Source: a virus | Reading direction: 5' to 3' (one strand) | Virus record (IMG/VR): IMGVR_UViG_3300020420_000037 | Location: 1-37,005 of that record | DNA length: 37,005 nt | In this document: piece after piece, positions 29,497 through 37,005 of the stretch | Layout: every line of letters begins with the position of its first letter | Position numbering within the stretch: position 1 is the stretch's first letter | Made by a program: the position numbers and the translations under genes | The notes under the pieces: model-generated | The model's database searches: none | The model's input: the letters and a program-made list of their open reading frames with translations, nothing else | What the model was told of the DNA's origin: nothing

Positions 29497-29772
29497 ATGG
29501 CTTATAATTATGGATTATTTCCAATTAAGACACAAAAGGTTACATCAAGTGGATCAAGTGCTGCAACAACTGACGCTGTATTAGCTCATACTCAGTTTGT
29601 TAGAATTGTAGCTTCTGCTAATGGTCATGTTGCTTTTGGTGCATCACCAACTGCTACTACATCATCAATGTATATACCTGCTAATGATATTGAGATAATC
29701 AAAATTAGACCAGGTGAAAAAGTTGCATTTATCGGCAGTGGCGATCTTTATGTTACTGAGTTAAGTGGCTAA
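29497..29772 (+). CDS. Small beta-rich head protein
   Basis: 91 residues with AAGGAGAAAACTAAG before ATG. Beta pattern TQFVRIVASANGHVAFGASP, then SMYIPANDIEIIKIRPGEKV, resembles small decoration or stabilisation proteins found among head genes. No precise family recognised. Confidence 0.55.
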   Translation: MAYNYGLFPIKTQKVTSSGSSAATTDAVLAHTQFVRIVASANGHVAFGASPTATTSSMYIPANDIEIIKIRPGEKVAFIGSGDLYVTELSG

Positions 29773-29899
29773 ACGTAAATTCGTACATTTTGTTCCAAGA
29801 CCAAAACCTAAAAAATTAAGAAAACATAAAAAACGTCTTAACAAAAGTGAAAAACGAAATAAAAAACTTACTAGGTACAAAGGGCAAGGTCGTAGATGA
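29765..29899 (+). CDS. 44-residue basic protein, GTG start
   Basis: GTG 29765 overlaps the upstream stop by eight bases, and the stop overlaps the next ATG (ATGA). MAKRKFVHFVPRPKPKKLRK, then KRLNKSEKRNKKLTRYKGQG. This FVPRPKPKKR… pattern is known in marine phage head regions, unknown function. No ATG fits. Confidence 0.6.
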   Translation: MAKRKFVHFVPRPKPKKLRKHKKRLNKSEKRNKKLTRYKGQGRR

Positions 29900-30231
29900 C
29901 TAAAATTGTTGAAAACAATGGTTTGGTTAGTGAAACTTTTACAAGCACTGAAAAAGGTGTTGTCCAGGAAAGAAAGATTAATCATAAGCCTATCTTAGAA
30001 CACAACAAAAAATTATATACACAAAATGATGGGTATAGTGCAGATAAAAGCTTAAAAAGAATTGCTTCTATACCTGTTATTATTTTAGAAATATGGGCAA
30101 AAGAATATAACAAAGATCAAAACAATGGTAATTGGTTTGCTTTACCAAAAGACGTACAAACCAAAATACTCAAAGAAAAATTAAATAGTTCTGATTATAG
30201 ATATTTTAGAACTGCACCAGGTAAATTTTAA
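29896..30231 (+). CDS. Head/tail region protein, unknown
   Basis: 111 residues, coupled at both ends. A regular fold with LKRIASIPVIILEIWAKEYN, then NWFALPKDVQTKILKEKLN and DYRYFRTAPGKF. This C-terminal RYFRTAPGKF is recurrent in small head-associated proteins of marine podoviruses. Role unknown. Confidence 0.5.
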   Translation: MTKIVENNGLVSETFTSTEKGVVQERKINHKPILEHNKKLYTQNDGYSADKSLKRIASIPVIILEIWAKEYNKDQNNGNWFALPKDVQTKILKEKLNSSDYRYFRTAPGKF

Positions 30232-30905
30232 TGGCACTTACAAATTATACAGCACTAAAAACATCAATTGCTAACTGGTTAAACAGATCAGATTTAACAT
30301 CTGAGATAGCAGATGATTTTATAGTATTAACAGAAGCTGATTTTAATTCAAAATTAAGAGTAAGAAAAATGATAGCTTCTGCTGATATAACTATTAATGC
30401 AGAAACTGCTGCTTTGCCTACAGGTTTTTTACAAGTAAGAGATTTTTTTATATTAAGTGGTAATACTAAGTATCCTTTAAGATATATGACTCCACCACAA
30501 ATGGATCAAGTCAAAGGAACATCAACTACAGGAATTCCTCAAGCTTATACAATTCTTGGAGATAATTTTAGATTTATGCCAAAACCAGATAATACTTACA
30601 CTGGTAAATTAAATTTTTATAAAAAATTTGATGCTTTATCAAATAGTAATACAACTAATTTTATTTTAACAGATCATCCTGCAATTTATTTGTATGGATC
30701 TTTATTTCATGCTGCTAATTTTTTAGGTGGTTACAATCCACAACAGATACAAACATGGCAACAAATGTATGCTACAGCTTTAGAAAGATTAGAATTAAAT
30801 GATAGAGAAGATCAATTTAGTGGATCTCCTTTACAAATAAGAAGTGAAGATACAATAGCATCACCATTTAAAAATGGTTTTACATCAACAACTAATTCGG
30901 CTTAA
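30231..30905 (+). CDS. Head-to-tail adaptor
   Basis: 224 residues. The start TNYTALKTSIANWLNRSDLT, then IADDFIVLTEADFNSKLRVRKM, is the phage-adaptor pattern (gp4-like/SU10 adaptor) and continues with LPTGFLQVRDFFI and FRFMPKPDNTYTGKLNFYKKF. It would sit under the portal and link it to the tail hub. The hub gene follows immediately. Confidence 0.75.
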   Translation: MALTNYTALKTSIANWLNRSDLTSEIADDFIVLTEADFNSKLRVRKMIASADITINAETAALPTGFLQVRDFFILSGNTKYPLRYMTPPQMDQVKGTSTTGIPQAYTILGDNFRFMPKPDNTYTGKLNFYKKFDALSNSNTTNFILTDHPAIYLYGSLFHAANFLGGYNPQQIQTWQQMYATALERLELNDREDQFSGSPLQIRSEDTIASPFKNGFTSTTNSA

Positions 30906-30907
30906 TT

Positions 30908-32374
30908 ATGCAATTACCTTTTGGAGAATGGCTTCCAGATCAACCTGAACACTTAAATCCAGGTGCAACAGTAGCAACGAATGTGTATCATGCACAAACA
31001 AGTTACAAACCAGTTAAAGGTTTGGTTGCTTATAGCTCAAACAATATTCTTAAAAATGCAAAAGGTGCAGGAAGTTTTAGAAATAATACGAATACTGTTT
31101 TTACATTTGTTGCAACTAAAACAGATATATTCCAACTTTCAGCAGGTACTTTTACATCAAGAAAGAGTGGATTGACTGGTGGTGATACAGATTTTTTTAC
31201 ATTTACTCAGTTTGGTAATCATGTAATTGCAAGTAATGGTGTAGATGCACCTATGTATTATTTAATGGGTACTTCTACAAATTTTGCTACACTTCAAAGT
31301 ATAGCAACAAGTGGAACTGTACCATTATTTAGAACCAGTGGTGTCATAAGAGATTTTTTAGTTACAGGTAACATTAGTAATGCACAAAACAGAGTTGCTT
31401 GGTCAGGTTTAAATGATATTTCAACTTGGGAAGCAGGAATTAAATCAAGTGACATACAAGATATGCCTGGATCAGGTGGACAGGTTGTGGCCATAACGTC
31501 AGGTGAAGTTGGTTATGTATTTAGGCAAAATCAAATAGTTCGTATGGATTTTGTCGGTGGCAATGTCGTATTCCGATTCAGTGTTATATCACCGAATAGA
31601 GGAGCTGTGTATGGACAAACAGTTTGTCAAGATAATAGACAGATATTCTTTTATGCAGACGATGGATTTTTTCAAATTAATGGTGATCAGATATTACCTA
31701 TAGGATCTGAAAAAGTTAATAGATTTTTTGATAGTGATTTAAACAAAGCATTTAGTGATAGAATTGCTGCTGCTGTAGATCCTTTTAATACTTTGGCTAT
31801 TTGGTTATATCCAAGTAAAAACAATCCAGGTAACACTACAGGTATTTGCGATAGATTATTAATTTATAATTATGTAACTCAAAAATGGTCAATTGCTAAT
31901 GTATTAGCATCACAAATTTTTGAACAATTCGTTACTATTAATACTGTTGAATTGATGGATTTAATATCTGAAAACCTTGATGATATTAATATATCATTAG
32001 ACACACCTTATTGGACTCAAGGCCAATTATATTTAGGTGCTATTAATGAAAATTTTAAAGCTGCTATATTTTCTGGAAAAAATTTAGAAGCTGAACTTGA
32101 AACAAAAGAAACAGAATTATTTCCTGGATCAAGAGCAAACATTACAAGTGTAAGACCAATTGTAGATGCAACATCAAATGTTGTAATTAAAACAAGAGAT
32201 AAACTTGCAGATACAGTAACTTTATCTAATCCAAGTACAATTAACAGTACAGGAATTGCACCAGTAAGACAATCAGGCAGATACTTTAGAGCTAATGTAA
32301 AAATTCCTGCCGAAAGTGTTTGGACAAACGCACAAGGAATAGATTTAACTGCTTCACCAGGAGGCACAAGATAA
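30908..32374 (+). CDS. Tail hub / DNA stabilisation protein (gp10-like)
   Basis: 488 residues after the adaptor. Begins MQLPFGEWLPDQPEHLNPGA, then TNVYHAQTSYKPVKGL, typical of gp10-like tail hub proteins. Repeated beta-propeller-like strands follow, such as VAWSGLNDISTW, VGYVFRQNQIVRMDFVGG, NRGAVYGQTV, and DRIAAAVDPFNTLAIWLYPS. It closes the tail after packaging. Stop and next start overlap by one base. Confidence 0.75.
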   Translation: MQLPFGEWLPDQPEHLNPGATVATNVYHAQTSYKPVKGLVAYSSNNILKNAKGAGSFRNNTNTVFTFVATKTDIFQLSAGTFTSRKSGLTGGDTDFFTFTQFGNHVIASNGVDAPMYYLMGTSTNFATLQSIATSGTVPLFRTSGVIRDFLVTGNISNAQNRVAWSGLNDISTWEAGIKSSDIQDMPGSGGQVVAITSGEVGYVFRQNQIVRMDFVGGNVVFRFSVISPNRGAVYGQTVCQDNRQIFFYADDGFFQINGDQILPIGSEKVNRFFDSDLNKAFSDRIAAAVDPFNTLAIWLYPSKNNPGNTTGICDRLLIYNYVTQKWSIANVLASQIFEQFVTINTVELMDLISENLDDINISLDTPYWTQGQLYLGAINENFKAAIFSGKNLEAELETKETELFPGSRANITSVRPIVDATSNVVIKTRDKLADTVTLSNPSTINSTGIAPVRQSGRYFRANVKIPAESVWTNAQGIDLTASPGGTR

Positions 32375-32520
32375 TGAGTGATAAAATAGATATAGATAAT
32401 GTTCGTTATTCATTTGAAGCTCAAGAATTATTTCAAAGACAAGTAGAGGAAGCAGTAAACACATTAATAAATAAAAATAATACTGAAAACGATAAGGCTT
32501 TCAGTTGGTTTATGAATTAG
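32374..32520 (+). CDS. 48-residue acidic helical protein
   Basis: ATG 32374 overlaps the hub stop; a frame extending upstream to 32320 lies within the hub and is not preferred. Product: MSDKIDIDNVRYSFEAQELF, then QVEEAVNTLINKNNTE…FSWFMN. Small proteins of this kind lie between hub and fibre genes. Role unknown. Confidence 0.5.
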   Translation: MSDKIDIDNVRYSFEAQELFQRQVEEAVNTLINKNNTENDKAFSWFMN

Positions 32521-32528
32521 GAGAATAG

Positions 32529-34784
32529 ATGGCAGGTATAAAAGATTATTCAACAACCCAAGCTAATAACACATCTTTAAATGGTATAAATACAGCAGAG
32601 GGAATGTTACCTAGTGATTTGAATAATGCGATTAGAGCATTAATGAAAAACACAAGAGAATGGTACAACGATGCTCAGTGGGTTATTTATGGTGATGGAG
32701 ATGGAGCTTTTGTTAGTGCTTATGCAAGTGCAAGTTCATTTACAATTAATGGTGTAGATGTAACTGCATTTTATCACACTGGTCGGAGAGTAAAAATTGT
32801 AGGATCAAGCACAGGAACTGTCTTTGGAACTATTTCAAGTTCATCTTTTTCAACAAACACTACAGTAAACGTAACTTTAGATAGTGGCACATTACAAAGC
32901 GAAACCTTAGTTATTTATTTAGCTATTTTAACTCAAACTGGTAACTCAATACCAACAAATGTTATCGGTGCAGATAATTTAAAATCAAATGCAGTAACAG
33001 CTGCTAAGTTTGCTGATGATTCTGTCACTAATGCAAAAATCGCAGACAATGCAGTTCAAGCAGCACAAATAAATGCAAATGCAGTTACTGAAGCAAAAAT
33101 AAATGCAGGTGCAGTTACCAATACAAAAATTGGAGCTGATGCTGTTAATGGTGATAAAATTGCAGATGATAGTATTGACTCAGAACATCTAGTTGATGGA
33201 TCAATAGACACAGCTCACATAGGAGATAACCAAGTAACTCTTGCTAAGATTGCAGATGCAACGATTGTAACTAACTCAGAACAATCTGGCCATACACCAG
33301 ATGATAATACTTTTTATACAACCTCTGCTGCTGACACTAGATTTCTAAATAAAGACACATCTGAATTAATTAACTCTGGTCAATCCTGGACAAGCAATGA
33401 TAATTTTATTGCAACAACAGGAGCTATAGATGCTAGAGTAGTTGATCTTGTAGATGACGTTGGTGGCTTTGTACCAATAGCTAATGAAACAAGTTTTCCT
33501 AACACAAACCCAGATGTAAATAATGGTGTTGGAACTATTGTCAGTGTTCAAGCACTTGCAAGTTCTCATACAGCAAACAGCTCTGGTGTTGTAACAATTT
33601 CTAATGGCACAGTTGGTAATTCAACTGTAACATTAAATAATTGTGGTGCAAACGCATCATTACCAGCAGGATTTGGTATTTTAGTTGAGTCTACAACTAC
33701 ATTACACACTTACAATTTTCATAGATTAGTTCCAAAAGCAACAGAAGTTACAACTGTTGCAGCTAAAGCAACTCAAATAGGATTATTAGGAACAGCAGAT
33801 GCAGTTTCAGATATGAACACTTTGGGTACTGCTCAGACTGTATCTGATATGAATACACTTGCAGGAATAAGTGGTTTAAATTCTCTTGCATCAAACTCTG
33901 CAAATGTAACCACTGCTGTTAATAATTTAAGCTCAATAAATAATTTTGCAGAGGTTTATAGAATAGGATCATCAAATCCAACATCTAGTAATAATGCTGG
34001 AGATCTTTTTTTCAACACTAGTACGAATACCCTACTGGTTTTCAATGCTAGTTCTGGAATTTTTCAAAATGCAGGGAGCAGCGTTAATGGCACTCAAGCC
34101 AGGTTTAAATATACTGCATCTGGTGGACAAACCACTTTTAGTGGCAACGATGATAACGGACAGAGTCTTTTATATGATGCAAATTTTGCCGATGTATTTT
34201 TGAATGGTTCTAAGCTTGTAAACGGAACTGATGTAAATGTAAGCACAGGTAATTCTGTGGTTTTGACTGTAGCAGCTCAAGCTGGTGACATTATTGATAT
34301 TGTGGGAACAGGAACTTTTTCAGTTTCATCAATACCTGCAACAGCAATAACAAGTGGTACTTTACCAGTTGTAAGAGGTGGTACAGGACTTTCAACTTTA
34401 GGAAGTGCAAATCAAGTTCTTAAAGTGAATAGTTCGTCTAATGGATTAGAATATGCAACGATACCTGGATTTGGTGGAATTCTTGCAACATCTGGTGGTG
34501 GTACAGGACTTAGCTCATTAGGCTCACCAGGACAAGCTTTGGTTGTGAACTCAAGTGGTAATGCACTTGAATATTCAAATGCTTCTTCAGCAGAAATTTA
34601 TGGATTTGTATTAACAGATACAGATGGTGATGGTGTGTTAGACACACTACAAGTAACAACAACAAATGGTGGTGCAGATGATATTGATGCAGCTACCTAT
34701 GCGTCATTTGATGATGTCATTTACGCATCAACAGGATTTAGTTGGTCATTAAATAGTAATGGTAACTTAATCGCAACTATATAA
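32529..34784 (+). CDS. Tail fibre / tailspike protein with repeats
   Basis: 751 residues with TTAGGAGAATAG before ATG. N-terminal virion-binding part (MAGIKDYSTTQANNTSLNGI, SDLNNAIRALMKNTREWYND). Residues about 150-245 are repeats of the kind AVTxAKIxxNAVxxxxIxAxAVT, which form trimeric fibre stems. Near the end lie two copies of RGGTGLSTLGSANQVLKVNS/GGGTGLSSLGSPGQALVVNS. The C-terminus is a short beta domain with a calcium-like DTDGDGV motif. It probably binds the host receptor. Confidence 0.8.
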   Translation: MAGIKDYSTTQANNTSLNGINTAEGMLPSDLNNAIRALMKNTREWYNDAQWVIYGDGDGAFVSAYASASSFTINGVDVTAFYHTGRRVKIVGSSTGTVFGTISSSSFSTNTTVNVTLDSGTLQSETLVIYLAILTQTGNSIPTNVIGADNLKSNAVTAAKFADDSVTNAKIADNAVQAAQINANAVTEAKINAGAVTNTKIGADAVNGDKIADDSIDSEHLVDGSIDTAHIGDNQVTLAKIADATIVTNSEQSGHTPDDNTFYTTSAADTRFLNKDTSELINSGQSWTSNDNFIATTGAIDARVVDLVDDVGGFVPIANETSFPNTNPDVNNGVGTIVSVQALASSHTANSSGVVTISNGTVGNSTVTLNNCGANASLPAGFGILVESTTTLHTYNFHRLVPKATEVTTVAAKATQIGLLGTADAVSDMNTLGTAQTVSDMNTLAGISGLNSLASNSANVTTAVNNLSSINNFAEVYRIGSSNPTSSNNAGDLFFNTSTNTLLVFNASSGIFQNAGSSVNGTQARFKYTASGGQTTFSGNDDNGQSLLYDANFADVFLNGSKLVNGTDVNVSTGNSVVLTVAAQAGDIIDIVGTGTFSVSSIPATAITSGTLPVVRGGTGLSTLGSANQVLKVNSSSNGLEYATIPGFGGILATSGGGTGLSSLGSPGQALVVNSSGNALEYSNASSAEIYGFVLTDTDGDGVLDTLQVTTTNGGADDIDAATYASFDDVIYASTGFSWSLNSNGNLIATI

Positions 34785-34805
34785 AAAAAAAGGAGAAAAT
34801 AAATT

Positions 34806-35804
34806 ATGGCTACAATAGACATAGGAAAAATTGCTTTTACGCAAAAGGGTACTTGGTCTAGTTCTACTGCTTATATTGCAAAAGATGTGGTTCAATACAC
34901 TGATAATGGTGAAACATCATCTTATGTTGCCGTAGCAAACTCAACTAATCAAGCACCTGCAACTAATGGTACAATTAACACAAGTAATTGGAACATTTTT
35001 GCAAAAGGATCATCAATCGGCAGCACTAATCAAGGAACTTGGTCAAGCTCAACTGCTTACAATAAAAACGATATTGTTCAATACGACTCAGATGGAACAC
35101 ACACATTTGTTGCTGTGCAAGGTTCAACAAACCAAGCACCTCAGACAACTGGTGTTGTCAATACTACTTATTGGACTAAACTAGCATCTGGTGTTGCAGG
35201 GTCAGGAAACGTAGATGTCCTTGCTTCAGTTGATGCAAGTTCAAGTGCATCATTATCAATAGATGGATTTTTTAATGATGCAATTTATGGACATTATAAA
35301 ATTGTTCTTCAAAACATAGTTTTTAGCACAAATACGTATGTTCGTATGAGAGCATTAGATAGTTCTGGTGAAATTTCATCAAATGTTTATGGAGGTGTTA
35401 AACATGTATTCACTGATTACTACGATGGAGCAGGATATTATCATGTAAGGAGAGAAAATGCACCTGTATTTGGATATACAAGTGGATTTGATAATCTTCT
35501 TGAGATTGGTAGGACGGAAAAATCAAGTCGAAGTCAGTATCAATACAAATCTTCACAAACTGGTCACAATATGAATGGCACAATAGAACTTCCTAGTGCA
35601 GGTCATACTAATAATATTCATGGGTCTTACAATATATCGCATAGAGGTGGAGATCCAGCAAATGGTGGAAGTAGATTTGCAGGAACTCATGAAGATAGCC
35701 ATTTTTCAATAATTACTACAACAGCTATTACTGGTTGGAAACTATATCCTGGTTCAGGAACAATTACCTCTGGTCGAATGACTTTGTATGGATTTAAAAA
35801 ATAA
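34806..35804 (+). CDS. Fibre/adhesin with tandem carbohydrate-binding modules
   Basis: 332 residues, AAAGGAGAAAATAAATT before ATG. Two tandem copies of a chitin/CBM5-12-like module: KGTWSSSTAYIAKDVVQYTD…NQAPATNGTINTSNW (about 14-62) and QGTWSSSTAYNKNDIVQYDS…NQAPQTTGVVNTTYW (about 77-122). A beta domain follows. This module binds sugars in phage fibres and chitinases. It follows the main fibre gene. Confidence 0.75.
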   Translation: MATIDIGKIAFTQKGTWSSSTAYIAKDVVQYTDNGETSSYVAVANSTNQAPATNGTINTSNWNIFAKGSSIGSTNQGTWSSSTAYNKNDIVQYDSDGTHTFVAVQGSTNQAPQTTGVVNTTYWTKLASGVAGSGNVDVLASVDASSSASLSIDGFFNDAIYGHYKIVLQNIVFSTNTYVRMRALDSSGEISSNVYGGVKHVFTDYYDGAGYYHVRRENAPVFGYTSGFDNLLEIGRTEKSSRSQYQYKSSQTGHNMNGTIELPSAGHTNNIHGSYNISHRGGDPANGGSRFAGTHEDSHFSIITTTAITGWKLYPGSGTITSGRMTLYGFKK

Positions 35805-35814
35805 GGAGTAAAAT

Positions 35815-36036
35815 ATGGCACATCATAAAAAAATAACACCAAATGGTATTATTGAACAAGAAGTAACACAAGCTGAAATTGATGCTTTAAATGCTGAAAA
35901 TGAACAAGCTGATGCAAGTTCACTTGAAGCTGATAGACAAGAACAAGAGCAAAAAGATTTAAAAGCTAGTGCTAAAGCAAAGTTAATAGCAGGAGAGCCA
36001 TTGACTGAAGCTGAAGCTGATCAAATAATATTGTAA
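35815..36036 (+). CDS. Small acidic tail accessory protein
   Basis: 73 residues, TAAGGAGTAAAAT before ATG. Begins MAHHKKITPNGIIEQEVTQA, then EIDALNAENEQADASSLEAD, and ends LIAGEPLTEAEADQIIL. Charged helix of the kind found after fibre genes (possible chaperone or tail-assembly protein). The end motif GEPLTEAEADQII is frequent in small phage proteins. Confidence 0.6.
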   Translation: MAHHKKITPNGIIEQEVTQAEIDALNAENEQADASSLEADRQEQEQKDLKASAKAKLIAGEPLTEAEADQIIL

Positions 36037-36041
36037 TTTAT

Positions 36042-36065
36042 AGGCTAGGTTTAAATATCTAGCCT
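36042..36065 (+). terminator. Intrinsic terminator-like hairpin
   Basis: AGGCTAG (36042-36048) pairs with CTAGCCT (36059-36065), loop of ten, followed by TTACAAATTTTTT. A moderate rho-independent terminator between the fibre and next adhesin gene; read-through is likely since no promoter is obvious downstream. Confidence 0.65.
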
Positions 36066-36100
36066 TTACAAATTTTTTAAAAAAAAAGGATAATCAAATA

Positions 36101-36967
36101 ATGTCTAAATCAAGGACTCTTGGAAACATTGTATCTGGAAGTGGATCAACTTTAGATGGAGCTGTAGTTGTAAAAGGTGATGGCTCATCTACAGATGGAG
36201 CTATTAGATTAAATTGTTCTCAAAATTCACATTATGTAGAATTAAAATCACCAGCTCATGCAAGTTATGCAGGAAACATTTCATTTACTTTACCTACTAA
36301 CACAGGTACGAATGGACAATCTTTGATTACAAATGGTTCTGGTGTTTTAAGTTTTGCAGATGTTTCAGAAACTAAACCAACAGTATCAAATGTATCTCAA
36401 ACAATTGCACCTGCAACAGCAACCACTATAAGCATTACAGGAACAAATTTTGTTTCAATACCACAAGTTGATTTTGTGAACGGATCAACAGGAGCTATCA
36501 CAGTTGCCAACACAATATCATTTACAAATGCTACAACGCTTTCTGTCAATGTAACTTTAGCAGCTGGTAACTATTATGTAAGAGTTGAGAATCCTAATGG
36601 TTTAGCTGGAAGATCTACAAATAATATTATTACTGCATCTACAGCTCCAAGTTTTTCTACAAACGCAGGATCACTAGGAACAATTGCAGGAAATTTTTCA
36701 GGCACAGTTGCAACGATTGCAGGATCATCAGATAGTGCTATCACTTTTTCTGAAACAACAAATGTTTTAACAAACGCATCACAGGCAAACTGTACTCTAA
36801 ATAGCTCAACAGGAGTTATTACAACATCAGATTTTGGCGGTTCATCAACTACCCCACAACTTTACAATTTTACAATACGAATAACAGACCAAGAGGGTCA
36901 AACTGCGGACAGATCGTTTAGTTTACAATCTAGCTTCGGTGCAACAGGTGGAGGACAATTTAACTAA
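36101..36967 (+). CDS. Tail adhesin with Ig/IPT-like domains
   Basis: 288 residues, AAAGGATAATCAAATA before ATG. N-terminal fibre-like part (HYVELKSPAHASYAGNISFT, LPTNTGTNGQSLITNGSGVL), then an IPT/TIG-like domain at about 88-180 (KPTVSNVSQTIAPATATTIS, LAAGNYYVRVENPNGLAG), then an Ig-like domain to the end (STGVITTSDFGGSSTTPQLY, ITDQEGQTADRSFSLQSSFG). Its end repeats at the left end of the contig with strain-type differences. Confidence 0.7.
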   Translation: MSKSRTLGNIVSGSGSTLDGAVVVKGDGSSTDGAIRLNCSQNSHYVELKSPAHASYAGNISFTLPTNTGTNGQSLITNGSGVLSFADVSETKPTVSNVSQTIAPATATTISITGTNFVSIPQVDFVNGSTGAITVANTISFTNATTLSVNVTLAAGNYYVRVENPNGLAGRSTNNIITASTAPSFSTNAGSLGTIAGNFSGTVATIAGSSDSAITFSETTNVLTNASQANCTLNSSTGVITTSDFGGSSTTPQLYNFTIRITDQEGQTADRSFSLQSSFGATGGGQFN

Positions 36968-37005
36968 TGGCTAATACAAGATTAACAAGAACACCAAGTT
37001 CAGCA
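36929..37005. repeat. 77-bp direct terminal repeat, right copy
   Basis: Same as 192-268, covering the stop of the Ig-like adhesin and the first codons of the next gene. Upstream of it the two ends differ by many substitutions over about 190 bases. Confidence 0.85.
36967..37005 (+). CDS. LamG/SPRY adhesin, first 13 codons (cut by contig end)
   Basis: Repeats the start of the gene at 230-1573 (MANTRLTRTPSSA), beginning in the TAATG overlap after the upstream gene. It shows that the gene order continues from the right end into the left end of the window. Confidence 0.75.
   Translation, partial: MANTRLTRTPSSA

Noticed and set aside
32990-33260. Repeats in the fibre gene as a CRISPR or non-coding array
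   Set aside because: The repeat unit is a protein-level AVTxAKIxxNAV pattern, in frame and imperfect at DNA level, typical of fibre stems.

Overview
The window is almost the whole genome of a temperate, short-tailed (podovirus-like) bacteriophage. It is AT-rich and densely packed, with ATGA/TAATG-type gene overlaps throughout. The last 77 bases (36929-37005) repeat positions 192-268 exactly, so the contig closes into a circular map of about 36.7 kb. It breaks inside the tail-adhesin genes. The attP core is the 5' half of a tRNA-Thr(TGT). Low GC, many tiny basic proteins and LamG/SPRY/DUF7483-like adhesins suggest a marine phage of an AT-rich alphaproteobacterium such as SAR11. That host is an inference; no host gene is present to prove it.

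Layout: (1) 1-4088 end of the tail-adhesin block and first ejection-type protein; (2) 4088-8308 large internal virion/DNA-ejection proteins; (3) 8308-10595 lysis region (small membrane proteins, GH24 lysozyme, 3TM holin); (4) 10595-11911 small basic or Cys-containing proteins; (5) 11912-12422 attachment region with tRNA-like core, GGTATAG repeats, terminator and integrase promoter; (6) 12423-14184 integrase operon; (7) 14185-17809 leftward operon of regulators and recombination genes (PD-(D/E)XK exonuclease, annealing-protein candidate, DUF3310-like, LexA-type and XRE-type HTH proteins); (8) 17810-18681 putative repressor gene flanked by operators; (9) 18682-21593 rightward early operon (HExxH metalloprotease, nuclease-like protein, MT-A70 methylase, HTH protein, possible iterons); (10) 21990-30905 packaging and head genes (TerS, TerL, P22-like portal, scaffold, SU10/DUF5309-type capsid, adaptor); (11) 30908-36967 tail hub and fibre/adhesin genes.

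The main discovery is a regulatory circuit readable from the DNA. A 21-bp dyad, TGTTATA-N7-TATAACA, occurs at 12373, 17817, 17849 and 18613, with a weaker copy at 21919. It sits at the promoter of the integrase operon, at both ends of the putative repressor gene and at the head of the recombination operon. The integrase and rightward early promoters share the form TTGCAA-N17-TATAAC, and both have operator sequence over the -10. This looks like one repressor controlling integration, recombination and its own synthesis. An HExxH metalloprotease gene is divergent from the repressor, which recalls ImmA/ImmR-type switches.

The second discovery is that attP carries the 5' half of the tRNA, with a good minus-strand promoter just upstream. 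The prophage would therefore supply a new promoter to the rebuilt tRNA-Thr gene. No DNA polymerase, helicase, primase or RNA polymerase gene was recognised, so replication and transcription probably rely on the host.
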